Assembly: GCA_025352765.1 (NCBI GenBank)
Contig: JANXSI010000485.1
Span: forward strand, 1 to 6,187
DNA length: 6,187 bases
Reading direction: 5' to 3'
Source: Devosia sp.
GTDB lineage: Bacteria; Pseudomonadota; Alphaproteobacteria; Rhizobiales; Devosiaceae
Part shown: positions 1-6,187 of the stretch, piece after piece
How positions within the stretch are numbered: position 1 is the first letter of the stretch
Layout: each line of letters opens with the position of its first letter
The notes under the pieces: model-generated
Told to the model about the DNA's origin: nothing
The model's database searches: none
The model's input: only the letters and a program-made list of their open reading frames with translations
Position numbers and translations under genes: made by a program

Positions 1-599
<599 letters not shown>

Positions 600-603
600 G
601 ACC

Positions 604-631
604 AAAGGCCCGGAGCGATCCGGGCCTTTTT
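604..631 (+). terminator. Intrinsic terminator of rpoD
   Basis: A perfect 11-bp stem pairs 604-614 (AAAGGCCCGGA) with 619-629 (TCCGGGCCTTT) around the four-base loop GCGA, a GNRA-type tetraloop. The descending arm runs into a five-base T tract at 627-631. It begins five bases after the rpoD stop codon. This is the classic form of a Rho-independent terminator and it separates rpoD from the chemoreceptor genes. The ascending arm begins AAA, so the hairpin could also have some activity on the opposite strand. Confidence 0.93.
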
Positions 632-913
632 GTTTCTGCCAATGGATGCTGGGGATTGTCTTCCACAATCAGCCACTTGGCTCCGTGTCGCGAGCTTGGA
701 CGAGACCGTTCTGTGGTGCGCGGACCGGTGTGCCACATCCGTAATTCTTACAGGGGAACAAGTGCCAATAAGTCATACAATCCATCGTGTGATTTAATCG
801 GTCATAAACTTCTGCCTGCGCATTTATGTGCCCGGACCCGGTGTCATTGACCCTCGGTCGTTGCGCGCCGAAGCGGTGCGCGTTGGCTATTGCCCCGGGG
901 GGGAGCGACCTGC
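632..913 (+). other. Intergenic region and putative promoter/leader of MCP1
   Basis: I find no credible gene in this stretch. The part from about 735 to 830 is visibly richer in A and T than the flanking genes, as expected for a promoter region. TACAAT at 776-781 would make a fair -10 element, but no convincing -35 hexamer lies 16-18 bases upstream of it. Near the MCP1 start, 863-870 can pair with 874-881 (8 bp including one G-T wobble, loop AAG), which would place a stable hairpin in the leader about 32 bases before the start codon. A promoter here is inferred from the rpoD terminator upstream and the gene downstream; its exact position is not shown. Confidence 0.4.
897..905 (+). promoter_or_regulatory. 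Ribosome binding site of MCP1, containing a G7 run
   Basis: The purine run GGGGGGGAG at 897-905 sits eight bases before the ATG at 914 and supports that start. The alternative TTG at 890 in the same frame lies upstream of this site, has no good site of its own, and would add eight residues (MPRGGATC) that look unlike a membrane-protein N terminus. The run is preceded directly by CCCC at 893-896, so local pairing of C's with G's could partly mask it. Confidence 0.6.
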
Positions 914-3088
914 ATGAAACTATCTAAATTTGCCGTTGTGGCCGGAGCAGTGATTGTCCTCGGCGGCGCGGCACTCGCCGCCTTCAACGCGGTGAGCGCA
1001 GTGGCTCTCGACAGCGCGTCGAACAGCCTGGCCGAGCAGACGACGGCGGCGCTGGAAGGCGATCGCGATCTTGTCGCCGCGGTGCTCAATCTCAAGCTCG
1101 ACGTCGTCCAGGTGCAGCAGTTTCTGACCGACGTGTCAGCCACGCGGGGCCTTGATGGGCTCTACGACGGCTTTGACAAGGCCAAGGCCTTTGCGGACAA
1201 ATTCGCCGTCGATCTTTCCAGCGCATCAAAGCTGGCGGAAACGCTTCACCTTCCGGCGGTGAGCGATGCGCTCGGCAAACTGGATGGCGCGTTTGAACCG
1301 TACTACGCCACGGGGCAAAAGATGGCCCAGGCGTATGTCGCCGAGGGACCTCAGGCCGGCAATGTGCTGATGGGCGATTTCGACGCCACAGCGTCCGAGA
1401 TGGGCGCATCGGTGGACGCGATGCTGGCGGCCGTCGAAACCTCGTCGGCCGAAGCGCGCAGCACGGCCGCCGCGAGTCGCGAGGCCTTTGCCGGCGGAGC
1501 GCGGAACAACCTGATTCTCGAACTCGCGACGTACTCCATTCTGATTGCGGGGATCATCGCCATGGTCGGTTTCGTGTCGGGATATGTGTTGCCCCGGCTG
1601 CGGCTGCTCTCGGGGCAGATGCTCGCGATCGCCGAGGGCGATCTGGCGGTGCGTGTGCGCGGCTCGACGGTGTGGGACGAGTTGAAGGCGCTCGCGACCG
1701 CCGCCGACGTGTTCCGGCAGAACGCCCTGACGGTCGCGGCGCTCAACGACGAGCAGAAAGTCTTCCTGGCCCAGGCCGCCGATGCGGCCGGCCAGATCGC
1801 CGCCGTCTCCCGCGCGCAGTCCGTCATCGAGTTCAGCCTCGATGGCGAGGTGCTCGGGGCCAACGAGAATTTCTGCAAGACAGTCGGCTACGCGCCGGAC
1901 GAGATCAAAGGTCGCCATCATCGCATGCTGGTGGACCCGACCTATTCCAAGTCGGCAGAGTACGTGGAATTTTGGCGCGGGCTGGGCCGCGGCGAGTTCC
2001 AGGATGGCGAGTACCTGCACATCGGCAAGGGCGGGCGCCAGGTGTGGCTGCAGGCAACCTATAATCCGATTCTAGACGTCAATGGCGTCCCCTACAAGCT
2101 CGTCAAGTACGCGACGGATGTCACCGCCCGCAAGGTGGCAGTCAATATGCTCGGCGCCGGGCTGACGAAGCTTGCGGAAGGCGACCTGTCCATTCGTATC
2201 GAGCAGTCGTTCGGCGCGGAATTCGATGGGGTGCGCACGGCATTCAACGAGACCGTGACAAAGTTCTCGGCGATCATTGCACAGCTGCGCGAAACGTCAC
2301 GCTCGCTCAAGGTTGCAACGGGCGAAATTCTCGCCGGCACCAATGATCTTGCCGACCGCACCAGCAAGCAGGCGGCAGCGATCGAAGAGACGTCGGCCGC
2401 GATGGAGCAATTGGCGGGCACCGTGACGGCCAACGCCAAGCGCGCCGACGACGCCAATCAGCGGGCGCGTGCGGTCTCCAAGACTGCCGCCGAGACCGGC
2501 GACGTGATGCAGCGGTCGAACGACGCGATGGAACGCATCTCTACGTCGTCCTCGAAGATCTCCAACATCATCGGGTTGATCGATGACGTGGCGTTCCAGA
2601 CCAATCTGCTGGCGCTCAATGCGTCCGTCGAGGCGGCCCGCGCCGGCGATGCCGGCAAGGGCTTTGCGGTGGTGGCGGTGGAGGTCCGGCGACTGGCGCA
2701 ATCGGCCGCCAGTGCCTCGGCTGAGGTCAAGATGCTGATCGAGCAGTCGGCCAGCGAGGTGGCCGGTGGGAGCCGGCTCGTCGCGGAAGCCGCGCAGAAG
2801 CTCTCGAGCATGCTGTCGGGGGTCAAGGAAAGTGCCGCCTTGATCGAGGGAATCGCCTCGGCGAGCCAGGAGCAATCGAATGCCATTTCGGAGGTCACCA
2901 CCGCCATTCGCGAGATGGACGAAATGACCCAGCACAATGCCGCGCTTGTCGAAGAGACCAATGCGGCGATCGAGCAGACGGAAAGCCAGGCAAACGAGCT
3001 CGATGCGATCGTCGAGGTCTTCGTGATGGCGGGCGCGGACTCCCGCAACACGCAGGCCGGGGCAAACAGGCTAAGGTCGGCCGCCTAG
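914..3088 (+). CDS. Methyl-accepting chemotaxis protein with periplasmic helical sensor and cytoplasmic PAS domain (MCP1)
   Basis: A 724-residue inner-membrane chemoreceptor that should control a CheA kinase through CheW. In order: a cytoplasmic stub MKLSKF; transmembrane helix 1 (about 7-24); a mostly helical periplasmic sensor (about 30-197) with QVQQFLTDVSATRG at 66-79, a motif I recognise from many receptor ectodomains; transmembrane helix 2 (about 204-226); HAMP (about 227-280); a PAS domain (about 300-407) with ANENF, GRHHRMLVDPTYSKSAEY and IGKGGRQVWLQATYNPILD; a second HAMP-like stretch (about 412-455, LAEGDLSIRI); and the signalling hairpin (465-704) with its tip FQTNLLALNASVEAARAG at 561-578. 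Likely methylation helices hold Glu491/492 (AAAIEETSAAMEQ) and Glu680/681 (AALVEETNAAIEQ). The protein stops at LRSAA without a CheR-type pentapeptide. The PAS ligand is unknown; related PAS domains bind flavin or heme, but no cofactor can be assigned here. The ATG at 914 was chosen over TTG 890 for its ribosome binding site. Receptor identity is secure; the stimulus is not known. Confidence 0.95.
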   Translation: MKLSKFAVVAGAVIVLGGAALAAFNAVSAVALDSASNSLAEQTTAALEGDRDLVAAVLNLKLDVVQVQQFLTDVSATRGLDGLYDGFDKAKAFADKFAVDLSSASKLAETLHLPAVSDALGKLDGAFEPYYATGQKMAQAYVAEGPQAGNVLMGDFDATASEMGASVDAMLAAVETSSAEARSTAAASREAFAGGARNNLILELATYSILIAGIIAMVGFVSGYVLPRLRLLSGQMLAIAEGDLAVRVRGSTVWDELKALATAADVFRQNALTVAALNDEQKVFLAQAADAAGQIAAVSRAQSVIEFSLDGEVLGANENFCKTVGYAPDEIKGRHHRMLVDPTYSKSAEYVEFWRGLGRGEFQDGEYLHIGKGGRQVWLQATYNPILDVNGVPYKLVKYATDVTARKVAVNMLGAGLTKLAEGDLSIRIEQSFGAEFDGVRTAFNETVTKFSAIIAQLRETSRSLKVATGEILAGTNDLADRTSKQAAAIEETSAAMEQLAGTVTANAKRADDANQRARAVSKTAAETGDVMQRSNDAMERISTSSSKISNIIGLIDDVAFQTNLLALNASVEAARAGDAGKGFAVVAVEVRRLAQSAASASAEVKMLIEQSASEVAGGSRLVAEAAQKLSSMLSGVKESAALIEGIASASQEQSNAISEVTTAIREMDEMTQHNAALVEETNAAIEQTESQANELDAIVEVFVMAGADSRNTQAGANRLRSAA
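2306..3025 (+). repeat. Long diverged direct repeat, copy 1 (signalling domain of MCP1)
   Basis: These 720 bases align without any gap to 4547-5266 in MCP2, 2241 bases downstream. By hand count 113 bases differ (about 84% identity) and 18 of 240 encoded residues differ (92.5% identity). Most base changes are silent third-position changes, so both copies are held by purifying selection. The longest exact matches are 36 bases (2780-2815 with 5021-5056) and 35 bases (2351-2385 with 4592-4626). This is a paralogous coding repeat, not a mobile element. Confidence 0.93.
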
Positions 3089-3472
3089 GCTTTTGAGCGA
3101 CGGGTTTAGCTCGCTGTCTTCGACAGGAGATCAAACTATCTATGCGACAGCCCCCGGCCGATGGCCGCCGTGGCTGGAGTAGGATTAATTTCGATACGGA
3201 ACGAAAGCGGCGATCCGGACCTGGACGACGAGGTCGAAGCGGTCGGCCCGCTAACGATGGATGTTCGGTCATCCCGAGAAGTGATTACTCCAAAGCATTG
3301 ACCCAAAAGGATTCCCATCGTGAATTATCACAATGGGAAATCTATCAGCGCAAAAGTACAGCCTGCGACTTCTTTAAATCTCAATCCCGAAGGTAACGAA
3401 CTTTCAATTCCTCGCGCCCAGTTTCGAGCCAAAGCGTACCGTGATGCAGCGGCCGCAGAAGAGGAATTCTCC
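3089..3472 (+). other. Intergenic region between the two receptors; tentative promoter and leader of MCP2
   Basis: This 384-nt stretch has no gene I can support. It holds two small perfect hairpins: CTGTC/GACAG at 3114-3126 with loop TTC, and CGGCC/GGCCG at 3155-3167 with loop GAT. Neither is followed by a T run, so there is no clear intrinsic terminator for MCP1 and readthrough into MCP2 is possible. The part after about 3280 is less GC-rich than the genes. An 84-codon frame from ATG 3142 to 3396 is Arg-rich and resembles no family I know; its AGGAG (3125-3129) is 12 bases from the ATG, longer than usual. I do not call it a gene. Confidence 0.5.
3298..3334 (+). promoter_or_regulatory. Tentative sigma-70 type promoter for MCP2-cheW
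   Basis: TTGACC at 3298-3303 matches five of six bases of the -35 consensus. It is followed at about the right distance by the AT-rich run TGAATTATCACAAT (3321-3334), from which several imperfect -10 hexamers could be drawn with spacings of 17-20 bases. If transcription starts near 3335-3345, the GTG at 3320 would lie outside the transcript, which agrees with the start at 3473. The match is modest and could be chance. Confidence 0.3.
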
Positions 3473-3475
3473 GTG
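3460..3475 (+). promoter_or_regulatory. Ribosome binding site that decides the MCP2 start
   Basis: AGAGGA at 3460-3465 stands seven bases before GTG 3473-3475, and the protein from there begins MKRPSIKLALG, a short basic stub before a transmembrane helix, as normal for a chemoreceptor. A competing in-frame GTG at 3320 also has a purine run (AAGGA, 3307-3311), so the ribosome binding sites alone do not settle it. The composition does: third codon positions in the 50 codons between the two starts are about 40% G/C, against about 84% in the first 50 codons from 3473. Confidence 0.7.
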
Positions 3476-5419
3476 AAGCGACCGTCGATCAAACTGGCCC
3501 TGGGCGTGCTGTTCGCCTTCCTGACACTTGCCGCCGTCGGCCAGGGTGTGTTCGCCCTGGTCAACATATCGGGCATCAACGACGCGGCCATGGAGATCGG
3601 TACCAACTCGCTGAACGGTGTCGATCTCGCCCGCCAGCTCGACACGGATACCTCGAACTTCAGGCTGGCCGAGGTGGCGGTGATCGACGCCAACGACGAC
3701 GTGACGACCAAAGCGGCCGCCACGGAAATGGAGGGTGCGACCGCAGTGCTCGCCAGTGACCAGACGGCCTACAAGGCCCAGATGACCACTGACAAGGATC
3801 GGGCGATCTATGCCGCCTACGAGGCAAAGTGGGCCGAGTACGAGGCGATGGACGCCAAGCTGATGCCGCAGTTCGCTCTCGCGACGACCCCGCCTGAGGC
3901 GATCCGGTTCTTCGCCACCGAGATGGCCGCGACGTTCGTCGAACTGGGCGACCTAGCGCAGCAGCTGACCGACAGCAACAAGGGCGATGCCGCCCAGAGC
4001 GTCGCCGACGCCGAAGCACATTTCGAGAGCGCCCGCTTCACCACATTCGTCGTTCTGGCCGCAATCATTGCCGCCGGACTCGGCTCGATCTGGTTCGGAT
4101 TTGCCGGCATTGCCTCGCCGATCGGCCGGATCACGGCGCGGATGCGCAGCCTGACGCAGGGAGATAGAGACACGGCCGTTCCGTATATGGGCCGCGCCGA
4201 CGAAATCGGCGCCATGGCGACGGCGCTCGAAGGCTTCCGCGAGGCAGCGATCGAGACGGTCCGACTGAACGGCGAGGCGGAAACCGCACGCCGTGGCGTC
4301 GAAGAGGCGCGAACCGGCACGGAGCAGGAGCGGGCCCGCAATGAAAAAGAGCGGCTGACGGTCGCCCAGTACCAGGCCGCGGCCGTCGAGCAGCTCGGGA
4401 TCGGCCTGGCCAAGCTCGCCGTGGGCGAACTGGCCAGCATCGACGTGAAATTCGAAGGCGAGCTCGAGAACGTCCGTAGCGCGTTCAACCAGAGTGTCGC
4501 AAAACTCTCGACCATCGTCGGCGAACTGCGCGGCACGTCGCAGCAGTTGAAGACCGCGACCGGCGAGATCCTCGCCGGCACCAACGATCTCGCCGACCGC
4601 ACCAGCAAGCAGGCGGCAGCGATCGAGGAAACGTCCGCGGCGATGGAGCAACTCGCCGGCACGGTGATGGCCAATGCCAAGCGCGCCGAAGATGCCAGCG
4701 CCCGGGCGCAGACGGTGTCGAAGACCGCCGCCGAAACCGGCGAAGTCATGCAGAAGTCGAACGACGCAATGGAACGCATTTCCACCTCGTCGTCGAAAAT
4801 CTCCAACATCATCGGGCTCATCGACGACATCGCCTTCCAGACCAATTTGCTGGCGCTCAACGCCTCGGTCGAGGCGGCACGGGCCGGCGATGCCGGCAAG
4901 GGTTTTGCGGTGGTCGCGGTGGAAGTGCGCCGCCTCGCGCAATCGGCGGCCAGCGCCTCGTCCGAGGTCAAGGTGCTGATCGAGCAGTCGGCCAGCGAAG
5001 TCGCCGGCGGCAGCCGCCTTGTCGCGGAAGCCGCGCAGAAGCTCTCGAGCATGCTGGCGGGCGTCACCGAAAGCGCGGCGCTGATCCAGGGCATTGCCTC
5101 GGCCAGCCAGGAGCAGTCGGGCGCCATCTCGGAAGTCACGACCGCGATCCGCGAGATGGACGAGATGACCCAGCACAATGCGGCGTTGGTCGAGGAGACC
5201 AATGCGGCGATCGAGCAGACTGAGCAGCAGGCCAACGAACTCGACCGCATCGTCGAGGTGTTCGTGGTGACGGGCGGCCAGCATCGCAGCGAGCCCGCGC
5301 GGCCGACCAAGGAACCCGCGCGCGCCGCGCGTCCGGTTTCCCCCAAGCTGAAATCGACAGCCAAGACTTATCTGTCGGCAGGCAATGCCGCGCTCAAGGC
5401 GGAATGGAGTGAATTCTAA
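3473..5419 (+). CDS. Methyl-accepting chemotaxis protein with four-helix-bundle sensor and C-terminal CheR-docking peptide (MCP2)
   Basis: A 648-residue inner-membrane chemoreceptor read from GTG 3473. In order: basic stub MKRPSIK; transmembrane helix 1 (about 8-28); an all-helical periplasmic sensor (about 30-187) resembling the four-helix-bundle MCP family (NSLNGVDLARQL ... FRLAEVAVID); transmembrane helix 2 (about 190-213); HAMP (about 214-265, with P216 and RADEIGAMATAL); a charged coiled stretch (EARTGTEQERARNEKERL); a second HAMP-like segment (about 305-350); and the signalling hairpin (359-598), its tip starting at Phe455. Probable methylation sites are Glu385/386 and Glu574/575. A 45-residue linker rich in Pro, Ala, Arg and Lys then leads to EWSEF at 644-648, which fits the xWxxF pattern of receptor C-termini that bind CheR and sometimes CheB. 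The stop codon overlaps the cheW start. An N-terminal extension of 51 residues from GTG 3320 is possible but its codon use argues against it. The ligand is unknown. Confidence 0.94.
   Translation: MKRPSIKLALGVLFAFLTLAAVGQGVFALVNISGINDAAMEIGTNSLNGVDLARQLDTDTSNFRLAEVAVIDANDDVTTKAAATEMEGATAVLASDQTAYKAQMTTDKDRAIYAAYEAKWAEYEAMDAKLMPQFALATTPPEAIRFFATEMAATFVELGDLAQQLTDSNKGDAAQSVADAEAHFESARFTTFVVLAAIIAAGLGSIWFGFAGIASPIGRITARMRSLTQGDRDTAVPYMGRADEIGAMATALEGFREAAIETVRLNGEAETARRGVEEARTGTEQERARNEKERLTVAQYQAAAVEQLGIGLAKLAVGELASIDVKFEGELENVRSAFNQSVAKLSTIVGELRGTSQQLKTATGEILAGTNDLADRTSKQAAAIEETSAAMEQLAGTVMANAKRAEDASARAQTVSKTAAETGEVMQKSNDAMERISTSSSKISNIIGLIDDIAFQTNLLALNASVEAARAGDAGKGFAVVAVEVRRLAQSAASASSEVKVLIEQSASEVAGGSRLVAEAAQKLSSMLAGVTESAALIQGIASASQEQSGAISEVTTAIREMDEMTQHNAALVEETNAAIEQTEQQANELDRIVEVFVVTGGQHRSEPARPTKEPARAARPVSPKLKSTAKTYLSAGNAALKAEWSEF
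4547..5266 (+). repeat. Long diverged direct repeat, copy 2 (signalling domain of MCP2)
   Basis: Partner of 2306-3025. The similarity fades sharply upstream of the methylation helix and ends right after the shared VEVFV. The sensor, HAMP, PAS and tail regions of the two receptors are not alignable in the same way. The repeat is long and similar enough to be a possible substrate for homologous recombination, which would delete 2241 bases and leave one hybrid receptor with the MCP1 sensor and the MCP2 tail. Confidence 0.93.
5402..5416 (+). other. EWSEF C-terminal pentapeptide codons, also carrying the cheW ribosome binding site
   Basis: GAA TGG AGT GAA TTC encodes the last five residues of MCP2. 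The pattern xWxxF at the very end of a receptor, after a flexible linker, is the known docking signal for the methyltransferase CheR (NWETF in E. coli Tar and Tsr). The same bases contain GGAG at 5406-5409, nine bases before the cheW ATG, so one short stretch serves both as docking peptide and as ribosome binding site. The docking function is inferred from the motif. Confidence 0.75.
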
Positions 5420-5913
5420 TGGTTGATCTGGCTCTCAGCGGCGACCTCTACGCGGCCCCGGCGACGGTGGTCGAGAGCGTCCCCAACCAGTTTGTGACTT
5501 TTACCTGCGGCAGTCGCGCGTTCGGGGTCGATATCATGTCGGTGCGCGAGATCCGCAGCTGGTCGCCGACGACGGAACTGCCCAACCAGCCGTTCGGCGC
5601 CAAGGGCGTGCTCGACATCCGTGGGTCGATCGTCCAGGTCTATGACCTCGAAATCATGCTGGGCGGGTCGCGGCAGAGCCGCGACAGCAATGTCGGTCAG
5701 GTGGTGCTCGTGGTGTCGCTCGAAAGCGAGGACGTGGGCATGCTGGTCGACACGGTGTCGGACATCATCTTCGCGCGCCCGGACGATCTACGGCCGGTGC
5801 CCAAGTCGAGCGCCGACAGCGCCGGCGGCATGGTGTCGGGTCTGGTCAAGAACGAGGATCGGCTGATCGGCGTGCTCAATCTCGACGCGCTGTTTCCCCA
5901 GGCGGTCGCCTGA
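5419..5913 (+). CDS. cheW: CheW chemotaxis adaptor protein
   Basis: A 164-residue cytoplasmic adaptor that joins chemoreceptor tips to the P5 domain of the kinase CheA. The CheW fold starts near residue 23 (NQFVTFTCGSRAFGVDIMSVREI) and contains the family signature GVLDIRGSIVQVYDL at 63-77, where Arg68 matches the conserved Arg of the receptor-binding LRG motif. It continues through VLVVSLESEDVGMLVDTVSD and ends in GVLNLDALFPQAVA. The length is normal for a single-domain CheW, with about 22 extra residues before the core. Its ATG overlaps the MCP2 TAA (TAATG, one shared base) and GGAG lies nine bases upstream, so translation is probably coupled to MCP2 and the two proteins made in a fixed ratio. 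No cheA, cheY, cheR or cheB is present in the window. Family assignment is firm; that this CheW serves these two receptors is inferred from position. Confidence 0.96.
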   Translation: MVDLALSGDLYAAPATVVESVPNQFVTFTCGSRAFGVDIMSVREIRSWSPTTELPNQPFGAKGVLDIRGSIVQVYDLEIMLGGSRQSRDSNVGQVVLVVSLESEDVGMLVDTVSDIIFARPDDLRPVPKSSADSAGGMVSGLVKNEDRLIGVLNLDALFPQAVA

Positions 5914-6064
5914 GACGTTCAGGGGGCGACGATGCCCCGGAGGTACGACGGTTTGACGCGGGGATGGACGCCGGCGATGCACGCGCGTTTGACCTGAAGG
6001 GGAAACTGGCGCGTTGCGTTCGCTGCCGAGGCTGACTAGTTTCCGATCAACACGGAGCGAGCGC
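5914..6064 (+). other. Short intergenic region after cheW
   Basis: This 151-nt gap contains a small hairpin, GGGGC (5923-5927) with GCCCC (5934-5938) around a six-base loop. It starts about ten bases after the cheW stop but has no T run, so it is at best a weak or Rho-assisted end signal. Two TTGAC motifs (TTGACG 5953-5958 and TTGACC 5989-5994) could serve as -35 elements for the next gene, but I see no good -10 at a suitable distance. GGAG at 6054-6057 is the ribosome binding site of the next gene, seven bases before its ATG. Confidence 0.4.
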
Positions 6065-6187
6065 ATGTCTTTTTGGAAGAATCTGTTTGGTGGCGGTGGC
6101 GGCTCGGACGCCCCGATCGAAGTGTCGCCGGGCGAGGACTACAAGGGGTTCACCATTCGCGCGACGCCGATGTCGGTGGGCAGCGAG
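6065..6187 (+). CDS. HlyU-family protein, N-terminal fragment
   Basis: The frame opens with ATG 6065 after a GGAG seven bases upstream and stays open to the window edge, giving 41 residues. The start MSFWKNLFGGGGG followed by EDYKGFTIRATPM is the typical opening of the small HlyU family proteins common in alphaproteobacteria (usually about 100 residues), so roughly the first 40% is visible. The family is named for Vibrio HlyU, a transcriptional activator of hemolysin genes; the role of the alphaproteobacterial members is not established and I would not transfer the virulence function. The gap before it suggests a separate transcription unit from mcp-cheW, though no strong terminator separates them. 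Confidence 0.75.
   Translation, partial: MSFWKNLFGGGGGSDAPIEVSPGEDYKGFTIRATPMSVGSE

Noticed and set aside
742..771. Flagellar sigma-28 type promoter (TAAT ... GCCAATAA)
   Set aside because: GCCAATAA matches seven of eight bases of the sigma-28 -10 consensus, but the upstream TAAT is 18 bases away instead of 15 and is imperfect; many Hyphomicrobiales are also not known to use a FliA-type factor.
917..3142. Direct repeat AAACTATCTA at 917-926 and 3133-3142
   Set aside because: A single 10-base match in a window of this size is expected by chance, and the two sites have different contexts.
3142..3396. 84-codon frame in the gap between the receptors
   Set aside because: Arg-rich composition, a ribosome site spaced 12 bases from the ATG, no family resemblance, and overlap with the tentative promoter of MCP2.
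2780..5056. Recent gene conversion, suggested by exact 36-base and 35-base matches between the receptors
   Set aside because: About 60% of codons in the shared segment are unchanged, so one or two runs of 11-12 identical codons in 240 are near what chance and conservation would give.
3817..5364. Long minus-strand frames opposite MCP2 (515 codons, and 443 codons at 3953-5284)
   Set aside because: They mirror the MCP2 codons on the opposite strand; similar frames appear opposite MCP1. The translations are low in information and match no family. High third-position GC in the real gene removes stops on the other strand.

Overview
The window comes from a GC-rich alphaproteobacterium, most likely of the order Hyphomicrobiales. 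The evidence is the C-terminal half of a housekeeping sigma factor of alphaproteobacterial type, strong G/C preference at third codon positions, a pair of methyl-accepting chemotaxis proteins (MCPs) with the 'LADRTSKQAAAIEETSAAMEQLA' style of signalling domain, and the start of a small HlyU-family protein. The genus cannot be fixed from this sequence. All five supported genes lie on the + strand.

Layout: (1) 1-599 is the 3' end of rpoD, followed at once by a clean intrinsic terminator at 604-631. (2) 632-913 is a relatively AT-rich intergenic region that probably carries the promoter and leader of the next gene. (3) 914-3088 encodes MCP1, a 724-residue membrane chemoreceptor with a helical periplasmic sensor, a HAMP domain, a cytoplasmic PAS domain, a second HAMP-like stretch and a signalling hairpin. 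(4) 3089-3472 is a 384-nt intergenic region with small hairpins and a tentative promoter but no supported gene. (5) 3473-5419 encodes MCP2, 648 residues, with a four-helix-bundle type sensor, HAMP, a second HAMP-like stretch, the same signalling hairpin, and a long tail ending in EWSEF, which resembles a CheR/CheB-tethering pentapeptide. (6) 5419-5913 encodes a CheW adaptor whose ATG overlaps the MCP2 stop codon by one base. (7) 5914-6064 is a short intergenic region. (8) 6065-6187 is the 5' end of a HlyU-family gene, cut by the window edge.

How they work together: MCP1 and MCP2 should sense different inputs through unrelated sensory regions but share almost the same output module (222 of 240 residues identical, 607 of 720 bases by hand count). 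They could therefore join the same CheW/CheA arrays. The co-translated CheW would link them to a CheA kinase encoded elsewhere. Only MCP2 has a visible docking peptide for the adaptation enzymes, so it may help MCP1 to be methylated in trans. The region looks like an ordinary chemoreceptor locus next to rpoD. I see no phage, insertion sequence, CRISPR array or RNA gene, and nothing that amounts to a wholly new system. The most interesting points are the receptor duplication with sensor exchange and the division of labour it suggests.
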